A DNA stretch of 7,641 bases from an uncultured Eubacteriales bacterium. GTDB taxonomy: Bacteria; Bacillota; Clostridia; Oscillospirales; Oscillospiraceae. The notes under the pieces are model-generated. The model worked only from the letters and a program-made list of their open reading frames with translations. It was not told the DNA's origin and did no database searches. Location: contig USCO01000106.1 in NCBI GenBank assembly GCA_900553135.1, positions 1 to 7,641 on the forward strand, read 5' to 3'. The position numbers and the translations under genes are program-made. Below, piece after piece: positions 1-5,131 of this stretch. Each line of letters starts with the position of its first letter. The stretch's first letter is position 1.

Positions 1-43
1 GGCCGCTCCCTTTTTTCGCGCCGCCCTCGCAGGCGACTCATAT

Positions 44-72
44 AGGTTACCACATTTCATTTCCCTTGTCAA
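44..72 (-). promoter_or_regulatory. Sigma-A-type promoter facing out of the left edge (P2)
   Basis: On the minus strand a perfect -35 TTGACA (72-67) is followed after exactly 17 bp by TAACCT (49-44). TAACCT is a weak -10, but TGG directly before it makes an extended -10. T-tracts at 77-102 lie just upstream like an UP element. Transcription would start near base 37 and run left out of the window. AAAAAAGGGAG, read leftward at about 17-7, could be a ribosome binding site for a gene starting just outside, but an untranslated RNA is equally possible. Confidence 0.6.
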
Positions 73-76
73 GAAC

Positions 77-102
77 TTTTTTCAAGTTTTTCAAACTTTT
101 TT
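77..102. promoter_or_regulatory. Phased T-tracts, candidate UP element or bent DNA (P2)
   Basis: Three T-tracts (77-82, 87-91, 97-102) have centres about 10 bp apart, one helical turn. Such phasing is known to give intrinsic curvature. They abut the -35 of the leftward promoter at 44-72. The role as an upstream promoter element is inferred from position. Confidence 0.5.
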
Positions 103-179
103 GTTCCAGACTCAGGAGCGATCTGTAGTTTTCCTATGCATTTCCCGGAGGTTTTTGCCCTCTCGGAAAGCGCTTGCTT

Positions 180-208
180 ATGATATCAGAGAGAGGCCCT
201 CTTGTCAA
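180..208 (-). promoter_or_regulatory. Strong sigma-A-type promoter facing left (P1)
   Basis: On the minus strand TTGACA (208-203) is followed after 17 bp by TATCAT (185-180). The -35 is perfect and the -10 matches TATAAT at five of six positions. Phased T-tracts at 212-238 lie immediately upstream. The promoter is in tandem with P2, 136 bp further left, and points the same way. No convincing ORF starts between them, so both probably drive the same unit beyond base 1. Tandem promoters with A/T-rich upstream elements are typical of rRNA or other highly expressed operons in Firmicutes, but the downstream gene is not visible. Confidence 0.7.
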
Positions 209-211
209 CAG

Positions 212-238
212 TTTTTTTCGATTTTTTCCATCTTTTTT
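212..238. promoter_or_regulatory. Phased T-tracts, candidate UP element or bent DNA (P1)
   Basis: Three T-tracts (212-218, 222-227, 233-238) have centres 9.5-11 bp apart. They repeat the arrangement at 77-102, and both arrays follow the word CTTGTCAA on the plus strand (65-72 and 201-208). Each array sits just upstream of a leftward -35. Confidence 0.5.
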
Positions 239-284
239 CTCGGGGCCCAAACAGCAACTATATCTGCCGCTTTTCTCCTCTTCT

Positions 285-293
285 ATTATACCA
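285..293 (-). promoter_or_regulatory. Possible extended -10 element
   Basis: The minus strand reads TGGTATAAT (293-285), a perfect -10 with an extended TG. The hexamer 17 bp upstream (TATAGG) is a poor -35 and overlaps the gerB stop codon. It could be a third leftward promoter ahead of P1 and P2. It may also be chance in an AT-rich stretch. No intrinsic terminator for gerB was seen between 309 and this region. Confidence 0.25.
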
Positions 294-308
294 TATCTGC
301 CCCCATTC

Positions 309-1391
309 CTATACATTTCTCTTTCCTTTGATCCAAACTACCCCCGCACACAGCAGCGGAAGCCCCAGGGCAAAGATCAGATTCCCCCATAATACCGTGC
401 CCCGTCCCGTTCTCTCCGCGGCTACGCCATCAGGAAAGGCGGCAAAGGCCATGACCACCGCCGGGAGCAGCGCGGCGGTCACCGCGCTCTTCTGCCCCGT
501 CTTGGGGCGCAGCGCGGCAGCCAGCCTCCACAGGGCCAGGAGAATGGCCGTCAGCAAGGCCAGGTCGGCCAAGATCCAAAGGGCGGCAATGATGCTCTCT
601 ACCCGCTGAAAGGCTCCCTCCACTCCTACACTCTTGGCCAGGGCAAAGAAGGGGGTGTTGAGCCGCTGGCACAGGGCGGCCCCGAAATTACCCACGATCA
701 CCACCTGCTCTAAGGCCAGCAGGGCGCAGCCCGCCCCGCACCAGATGAGCCAATCCCGGCGGGCCCTGGGCGCGGGCTTGGTCTCTCCTAATAGAAAGGC
801 GGCGTAGATTCCCCAGCCCAGCACTCCCGCCTGGCCGGGGACGGCCCGGAGGATGGGCAGGGCGTCCTCCCACCACAGGGGCAGCAGATTCTCCCGGCGC
901 ACCCGCAGCAGGGCCAGCCCCAGCACCACCCCTGCCGCCGTCAGCAGTACCCCCAGAAAGATTTGGGCCGCCCGGGCAAAGGCCGCGGTCTTACCCCGGG
1001 CCATCCACAGGGCCAGGGCGGCCACCACAGGCAGGAAGAACCAGAGGGACCCATCCCGCTCCCCGGAGGTGATGAGCCGCTGGGCGCACAGGCGCAGGCG
1101 CAGGGTGAGCAGCACCTCTCCCCACAGCAGATAGGCCAGGAGCACGGCACGCCCCGCCACCGGCCCGAGAACCTGGAGAATCCCAGCAGCCAGTCCCCCC
1201 GGCCGCTGACCCAGTTTAGCCAGCAGCGCGCCTACGGCCGCCAGGGCCGGAAACAGCAGCAACGGGACCAGCCAGGCGCCCCGTCCGCCCTGCTCCAGGC
1301 CCACGCCGGGCAGCAGCTCGGCCACAGGGGCCAACAGGCCCGCCCACAGCAGGGCGCAAAGCTGGGTCTGGGAAATGCGGTCTGTGTCCAT
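309..1391 (-). CDS. gerB: GerB-type spore germination permease (AAAP family)
   Basis: This is the integral-membrane B subunit of a GerA-type nutrient germinant receptor, a 360-residue relative of amino acid/polyamine permeases in the spore inner membrane. The protein is almost wholly hydrophobic. About ten membrane segments can be placed, roughly at residues 11-29, 38-60, 66-100 (one or two), 116-130, 141-162, 186-203, 213-235, 264-292, 303-321 and 334-354. The start IS-x-x-QL and the stretch VEGAFQRVESIIAALWI (257-273) are family-like, and the length is normal. The ATG at 1391 was chosen because GAGGT lies 7 nt upstream and the permease similarity begins there. Extending upstream would run into repeat copy A. 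It lies 492 bp after gerC, separated by repeats, so expression may rely on read-through from gerA-gerC. The substrate cannot be read from sequence. The family call is firm. Confidence 0.9.
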   Translation of the reverse strand: MDTDRISQTQLCALLWAGLLAPVAELLPGVGLEQGGRGAWLVPLLLFPALAAVGALLAKLGQRPGGLAAGILQVLGPVAGRAVLLAYLLWGEVLLTLRLRLCAQRLITSGERDGSLWFFLPVVAALALWMARGKTAAFARAAQIFLGVLLTAAGVVLGLALLRVRRENLLPLWWEDALPILRAVPGQAGVLGWGIYAAFLLGETKPAPRARRDWLIWCGAGCALLALEQVVIVGNFGAALCQRLNTPFFALAKSVGVEGAFQRVESIIAALWILADLALLTAILLALWRLAAALRPKTGQKSAVTAALLPAVVMAFAAFPDGVAAERTGRGTVLWGNLIFALGLPLLCAGVVWIKGKRNV

Positions 1392-1435
1392 GTTCGTCAC
1401 CTCTTCATTCCTATGCAATTTCCTTTTACGGGAGT

Positions 1436-1692
1436 GTTCCTTTTTGTTTGCCCAAAAAGGAACCAAAAATGCCCCGGGGGCTGGCTCCGAGGAGTGCAAG
1501 CACTCCAGTCGCCTGCCCCCGGACCCCATACGGGGGTCGCTTCCCGGAAAGCCATACCGCAACGCCGGCGCGGGTGGTACAGTCGATTGTCATTGCTTCC
1601 CCGCCGCTGCCGCTGGCTGGCAATGGGCAGAAAGCTGTCCGGATGGACGGAGAAAGCGCGCCGGTTGCCACCAGCCGTAGGGGTTGGTTCAG
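1436..1692 (+). repeat. Long interspersed repeat, copy A
   Basis: One of three similar ~255-bp copies, all in the same orientation; plus is used arbitrarily. It starts with a head hairpin of 11-bp arms (1436-1446 and 1453-1463). A nested structure follows: outer stem CCGGGGGC (1474-1481) with GCCCCCGG (1515-1522), and inner stem GGAGTGC (1491-1497) with GCACTCC (1500-1506). Long blocks are identical in all three copies, including 1503-1527 and the word GGACGGAGAAAGCGCGCC. Copy A is the most diverged at its right end. Single-base indels between copies, for example CATACGG here against CATTACGG in copy B, shift every reading frame, so it is probably non-coding. It ends about 45 bp upstream of gerB. 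Confidence 0.85.
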
Positions 1693-1697
1693 GTTGC

Positions 1698-1719
1698 GGG
1701 CCGGTGAGGACACCGGCCC
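1698..1719. repeat. GC palindrome of the GTAGGGG family
   Basis: Arms GGGCCGGTG (1698-1706) and CACCGGCCC (1711-1719) flank AGGA. The same arms occur at 4911-4932 and 7297-7317. A CCCCTA border lies on the right side here, the opposite orientation to the other two copies. Confidence 0.8.
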
Positions 1720-1747
1720 CTATCCCAATCCCTCGGACTGCCCGGGC

Positions 1748-1766
1748 GGGCGGATACTATCCGCCC
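1748..1766. repeat. GC palindrome, GGGCGGAT variant
   Basis: Arms GGGCGGATA (1748-1756) and TATCCGCCC (1758-1766) flank one base, and CCTAC follows. This looks like a member of the same palindrome family with different arm sequence. A related arm pair is split by about 50 bp at 4810-4881. No gene is evident in 1699-1841. Confidence 0.75.
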
Positions 1767-1841
1767 CTACACAGTCCCTGCTCCCAATCCACGGAGAAAC
1801 CTCAGGCCCCTTATCCTGAACCAGGTCCTAAACCTGTCGAA

Positions 1842-1898
1842 GCAAAGCGCAGCTTTGCACGAAGTTCTTTGCCAAGCTTTCTTTCAAGAAAGCTTGGC
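1842..1898 (-). repeat. 57-bp two-hairpin module overlapping the gerC stop
   Basis: Hairpin 1 has 13-bp perfect arms (1871-1883 and 1886-1898) around a TC loop. Hairpin 2 has arms GCAAAG (1842-1847) and CTTTGC (1853-1858) around CGCAG. GAAGTTCTTT lies between them. The module recurs at 5075-5131 with base-pair-preserving changes. On the minus strand the gerC TGA stop falls at the hairpin 1 loop. No T-run follows, so it is not a classical intrinsic terminator. It may protect or define mRNA 3' ends, or be a mobile repeat. Confidence 0.75.
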
Positions 1899-2972
1899 TT
1901 GGACCTCCACCTGGAGCTCCAGCTGGGAGAACACCTCCGGCCAGTTCTCCTCCGCCCGGCTCCAGCGGCCAGGCTCACTGACCGCAATGCGTCCGCCCAA
2001 ATTCACGCAGTCCGTCCCCCAGCCCTGGAGGGCCGCCAGGGCCTGCTGCAAACGCCGCCGCTCCCGGTCCTCCAGAGCGGTGCGTACCTGCTCCTGCTCC
2101 TCCTCGGTGAGCTCCTGAGAGAACTCCACCAGCTCCGCCGCCAACAGACAGGTAAGCCGGGCCCCTGTCAGCCCGTCTCCCTCCGTCTCAGGCTCCACGG
2201 TGAGCCCAGACCAGTTCACCCGCACCACTACTAATCCAGATGGCAGGGTCACCTCCAGCAGATCTCCCGCCGCCCGGCTCTCCAGCAGCTCCAGGCCCTT
2301 GGCCTGCTCCCCGGTAAGAAACCCCGCCAGCACTCCGTCCTTCAGTACGCCATACCCGCCCTCCATGAGGGCGGTCTCCCCCTGGTCGTCGGAGGTCACC
2401 TCCAACACGGGCACGTAGGCGCTGCCCCGCTCCAGCAGGTCGGTGAACACCTCCCCCGCCGTGCGGGTCACCCCCGCCGTTCCCATGCGGCTGTCGGTCT
2501 GTAAGGTGGACAGTCGGGCGTCAATGCCCTCCTCGCCCCCGGAGCGCACCGCCGACTCCGCCCGGTCCCCCCGGACCAGCCACAGCTGGGCGCCCAGGCC
2601 CAGCTGGGTGTCCCGGGAGAAGTAGTCCAGCACGGGATACACCCCTTGGCGGGCCATCTCCTCCCCCAGAAGCAGCTGGTCCACATATCCATAAAACACA
2701 TAGCTCTCGCTGGCGCCCTGCATGGCCTGACACACCGTGCTGAGGGACTGCCCCTGTAAGGAGAGGATTAAAGCCCCCTCCTCCTCGTTTTGCAGGCCGC
2801 TGGCCCGCTTTCCCGTGGAGACAGTGACAGAGAGCCCATCCTCCTCTCCGTCCACCCCCATGACCCGCATGAGGGCCATATCCCCCATCTCCCGGGCGTA
2901 GGGCAGCACCCGGCCGCAGCCGGTGAGCAGCACCGTCAGCCCCAGCATCAGGGCCAGAATCCGTCCTTTCAT
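1884..2972 (-). CDS. gerC: Ger(x)C-family spore germination lipoprotein
   Basis: This is the lipoprotein C subunit of a GerA-type germinant receptor, anchored on the outer face of the spore inner membrane. The 362-residue product starts with a short lipoprotein signal, and the lipobox LLTGC puts the lipidated cysteine at residue 19. Family-like stretches include LMRVMGVD (34-41), GEEMARQGVYPVLDYFSRD (103-121) and EVFTDLLERGSAYVPVLE (174-191). The ATG at 2972 has GGAGG 8 nt upstream (2985-2981), and it overlaps the gerA stop as ATGA, suggesting translational coupling. An upstream extension to 3209 would only shadow gerA. The last four codons and the stop lie in the 5' arm and loop of a repeated hairpin, so the natural C-terminus may have been replaced. 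The family call is strong; the germinant is unknown. Confidence 0.9.
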   Translation of the reverse strand: MKGRILALMLGLTVLLTGCGRVLPYAREMGDMALMRVMGVDGEEDGLSVTVSTGKRASGLQNEEEGALILSLQGQSLSTVCQAMQGASESYVFYGYVDQLLLGEEMARQGVYPVLDYFSRDTQLGLGAQLWLVRGDRAESAVRSGGEEGIDARLSTLQTDSRMGTAGVTRTAGEVFTDLLERGSAYVPVLEVTSDDQGETALMEGGYGVLKDGVLAGFLTGEQAKGLELLESRAAGDLLEVTLPSGLVVVRVNWSGLTVEPETEGDGLTGARLTCLLAAELVEFSQELTEEEQEQVRTALEDRERRRLQQALAALQGWGTDCVNLGGRIAVSEPGRWSRAEENWPEVFSQLELQVEVQAKLS

Positions 2973-4486
2973 CGCTGATTCCTCCGGTTTCTCCCCCAGG
3001 GGGCTCCGTCCCGCCACTTCATCCGGGGCAGGGGCAGGCGCAGGATGCTGGGGTGTCCCTTGGGGTGGCCCGCTCCGCTGGTGAAGGGAGCCAGATAGGG
3101 CACCCCAAAGGTCTCCAGCCCCGCCAAATGATAAATAAGGACGGCACAGCCCGCCGCCAGGCCAAAGAGCCCCCCGACGCTGGCTAAAATGGCCAGCAGG
3201 AAGCGCCACAGGCGCAGGGCCCCGGAAAAGTCCTGGGAGGGCATGGTGTACCCCGCCACCCCCGCAATGGCCACGGCGATGAGCACCGCGGGAGAGACGA
3301 TGTGGGCCTCCACGGCGGCGTTGCCCACCACCAGGCCGCCCAGGATGGACACGGTGGCCCCAATGGGCCCGGGGAGCCGCAGCCCCGCCTCCTGGAGGAC
3401 CTCAAAGGCAAAGAGGAGGATAAGCACCTCAAACACGGTGGAAAAGGGCACCTCCTGCTTGGCGGCCACAATGGACAGAGCCAGCTTCACGGGGATGGCC
3501 TCAGGGTGGAAGGTGACCAGGGCGATATACAGCCCGGGCACCAAAAGAGTCGCCAGAGCGCACAGCCACCGGATGAGATTTAAGGCGGAGGCCGCCATCC
3601 AGTGGAAGGCCCGGTCCTGGCTGGTTTTGAAAAACTGGTCGATGGTGCCGGGCAGCATCCAGGCAAAGGGCATACCGTCGGCCAGCAGCCCCACCCGCCC
3701 CTCCAGCAGCCCCTGGCAAAAGCGGTCGGGGCGCTGGGTAAAGGGCATGGTGGGAAATGGGGTGTTCAGGTGGTCGGTGAGGTACTCCTCGATGTTGCCC
3801 GCCGCCTCCACCCCGTCGATGTCCATATCCTCCAGCCGCCGGGCCACCCGCTCCACGGTGTGCGGATCGGCGATGCCCTCCAGATAGAGGATGTCCACCT
3901 GGGTGCGGGAGCGGCGGCCCACGATCTGCTCCTTGATCTTCAGCTCGGGGGCCCGCAGGTGGCGGCGGACCATGGCGGTGTTGGTGCGGATGGACTCCAC
4001 AAAGGACTCCCGGCAGCCCTTCAGGGCGGGCTCGTTGGAGGGCTCGCCCACCCCGCGCTTCTCCTCGGTGACCACGGGAAATGTGAGCACCGGCCCTCCC
4101 TTGGGGAAAAACAGGGCGCAGCTGCCCGCCACCAGGTCATCAGCCACCTGGTCCAGGGTGTCCCGGCGCAGGGCGGCCAGGTTATAGAGGGCCCCGTATT
4201 GCAGCAGGTCGGGAATCTCCTCCATGGAGGCCCGGCTGAGGGCGGGGTCCTGGGCCAGAGGGCGGAGAATGTAGTCGCTGAGCCGCTCGTTGCGGGTCAT
4301 GCCCAGAAGATAGCACACCGTCACAGGGCGGTTCCGGTCCCCGTGGAGATAGACCCGGCGCTGCATGAAGTCGGCGCAGTCCTGAAACACCAGGGCCAGG
4401 TTGTCCAGGGTCAGGGGGCGGTCAAAGCGGGGCTCCCGCCGGGGATGGGGCTCAGACCGGGGCCCCTGGGGGCTGAAGAAAGCCAT
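2969..4486 (-). CDS. gerA: GerA-family spore germination protein, A subunit
   Basis: This is the A subunit of a nutrient germinant receptor. It has a soluble N-terminal half of about 300 residues followed by a membrane domain. The 505-residue product is of normal length. Family signatures include VDILYLEGIADP (197-208), NTPFPTMPFTQRPD (241-254), GRVGLLADGMPFAWMLPGTI (263-282) and PGPIGATVSILGGLVVGNAA (372-391). Hydrophobic segments lie near 305-325, 349-363, 374-391, 398-415 and 427-453. The tail PYLAPF and LRLPLPRMKWR are also typical. The ATG at 4486 has AAAGGTG about 9 nt upstream, and a sigma-G-like promoter is 23 bp upstream. The longer frame to 4579 would enter repeat copy B and is rejected. 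It is the first gene of a gerA-gerC-(repeats)-gerB cluster, the gene order of B. subtilis gerK. Germinant specificity cannot be inferred. Confidence 0.93.
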   Translation of the reverse strand: MAFFSPQGPRSEPHPRREPRFDRPLTLDNLALVFQDCADFMQRRVYLHGDRNRPVTVCYLLGMTRNERLSDYILRPLAQDPALSRASMEEIPDLLQYGALYNLAALRRDTLDQVADDLVAGSCALFFPKGGPVLTFPVVTEEKRGVGEPSNEPALKGCRESFVESIRTNTAMVRRHLRAPELKIKEQIVGRRSRTQVDILYLEGIADPHTVERVARRLEDMDIDGVEAAGNIEEYLTDHLNTPFPTMPFTQRPDRFCQGLLEGRVGLLADGMPFAWMLPGTIDQFFKTSQDRAFHWMAASALNLIRWLCALATLLVPGLYIALVTFHPEAIPVKLALSIVAAKQEVPFSTVFEVLILLFAFEVLQEAGLRLPGPIGATVSILGGLVVGNAAVEAHIVSPAVLIAVAIAGVAGYTMPSQDFSGALRLWRFLLAILASVGGLFGLAAGCAVLIYHLAGLETFGVPYLAPFTSGAGHPKGHPSILRLPLPRMKWRDGAPWGRNRRNQR

Positions 4487-4508
4487 GTCATCACACCTTT
4501 CGCCCCGG

Positions 4509-4538
4509 TAGTATGTGCTGCCGGGGGAAGGTTTATCC
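4509..4538 (-). promoter_or_regulatory. Candidate sigma-G (forespore) promoter of gerA
   Basis: On the minus strand GGATA (4538-4534) is followed after 18 bp by CATACTA (4515-4509). The published sigma-G consensus is about GHATR-N17/18-CATNHTA. The -10 fits fully and the -35 fits four of five positions. It would give a leader of about 15 nt that still contains AAAGGTG before the ATG at 4486. GerA-family operons are known sigma-G targets. The promoter lies between the head hairpin of repeat B and gerA, so the repeat is outside the transcript. Confidence 0.6.
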
Positions 4539-4552
4539 ATTGGGCGGGGTGT

Positions 4553-4812
4553 GTTCTTTCCAGTGATGGAAAGAACCAAAGATCCCCGGGGGCTGGCTCC
4601 GAGGAGCGCCAGCGCTCCAGTCGCCTGCCCCCGGACCCCATTACGGGGGACGCCTCCCTAAGGCCGTTCCACGAACCCGGCGCGGGTGGTGATAGGATTG
4701 TCCCCGCTTCCCCGCCGCTGCCGCTGGCTGGGCAACATCCAGAACCCAGTCCGGCTGGACGGAGAAAGCGCGCCGGTTGCCAGGCCGTAGGAGCTAGTGC
4801 GGATACGGCGGG
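4553..4812 (+). repeat. Long interspersed repeat, copy B
   Basis: This is the second copy, in the same orientation as A and C. The head hairpin is GTTCTTTCCA (4553-4562) with TGGAAAGAAC (4567-4576). The nested structure has outer stem 4586-4593 with 4627-4634, and inner stem GGAGCGC (4603-4609) with GCGCTCC (4612-4618). The inner stem differs from copies A and C by one complete base-pair exchange, and the head hairpin differs from A at several paired positions. The right end GGATACGGCGGG (4801-4812) is shared with copy C and runs straight into a palindrome. It lies between the ferredoxin terminator and gerA. No real gene is seen in 4580-5011. Confidence 0.85.
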
Positions 4813-4881
4813 CGGATGAGGCCGATTCCCCCTATCAGGGGGAAATGGCCGAAGGCCAAAAGGGGTAGGGATCATCCGCCC
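4810..4881. repeat. Split palindrome with internal hairpins
   Basis: Arms GGGCGGATGA (4810-4819) and TCATCCGCCC (4872-4881) are separated by 52 bp. The interval contains TTCCCCC/GGGGGAA (4826-4844) and TGGCC-GAA-GGCCA (4846-4858). CCTAC follows at 4881-4885. The element resembles the compact palindrome at 1748-1766 with two small hairpins nested inside it. Confidence 0.65.
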
Positions 4882-4910
4882 CTACCCCTAATACGGCAGC
4901 CTTTCCGTAG

Positions 4911-4932
4911 GGGCCGGTGTCCCCACCGGCCC
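4911..4932. repeat. GC palindrome of the GTAGGGG family
   Basis: Arms GGGCCGGTG (4911-4919) and CACCGGCCC (4924-4932) flank TCCC, with GTAGGGG on the left border. The arms match those at 1698-1719 and 7297-7317, while the loops differ. Confidence 0.8.
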
Positions 4933-5011
4933 GCCGTCAACTGCCCAGCCAAACAGCGTGGCACCAGCCAGGCGATCCCGACGGGATGACGGAATTCCCC
5001 CATATCCAAAT

Positions 5012-5050
5012 AAAAAAACGTGGGAGCGACCGGAAAGGCCACTCCCACGT
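5012..5050 (-). terminator. Intrinsic terminator of the ferredoxin-like gene
   Basis: On the minus strand ACGTGGGAG (5050-5042) pairs with CTCCCACGT (5026-5018), with inner pairing possible in the 15-nt interval. A run of Ts follows directly (5017-5012). It lies about 80 nt after the stop of the gene ending at 5132. This is the clearest terminator in the window and separates the ferredoxin-like gene from the germination cluster. Confidence 0.9.
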
Positions 5051-5074
5051 CTTGTTTTCAAAACGGGCACAGAG

Positions 5075-5131
5075 GCGAAGCGCAGCTTCGCATGAAGTTC
5101 TTTTGCCTACTTTTCTTTCAAGAAAAGTAGG
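5075..5131 (-). repeat. 57-bp two-hairpin module abutting the ferredoxin stop
   Basis: Hairpin 1 has perfect 12-bp arms (5106-5117 and 5120-5131) around TC. Hairpin 2 has GCGAAG (5075-5080) and CTTCGC (5086-5091) around CGCAG. GAAGTTCTTTT lies between. It has the same length and layout as 1842-1898, with paired substitutions in both stems. It begins on the base after the TGA stop (5134-5132), while the gerC copy contains the stop. A true terminator follows about 25 bp later, so this module is probably not the terminator itself. Confidence 0.75.

Noticed and set aside
134..316. 60-codon minus-strand frame overlapping the end of gerB
   Set aside because: It crosses the strong promoter at 180-208, is low complexity and resembles nothing I know, although the start overlaps the gerB stop.
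1392..1562. N-terminal extension of gerB to 1562
   Set aside because: The added residues are encoded by repeat A and resemble the other copies, not permeases. The ATG at 1391 has GAGGT 7 nt upstream.
1871..1898. Intrinsic terminator of gerC
   Set aside because: The stem is strong, but no T-run follows on either strand. The homologous hairpin at 5106-5131 has a separate true terminator downstream.
963..2234. Long plus-strand open frame of 423 codons
   Set aside because: It runs antisense through gerB, repeat A and gerC. It has no ribosome binding site and a low-complexity composition, as expected from GC-rich antisense DNA.
4487..4579. N-terminal extension of gerA to 4579
   Set aside because: It would cross the candidate sigma-G promoter and the repeat B head hairpin, while the ATG at 4486 has its own binding site.
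3602..4819. Plus-strand open frame of 405 codons
   Set aside because: It is antisense to gerA and continues into repeat B. It is rich in G, H and P with no recognisable domain.
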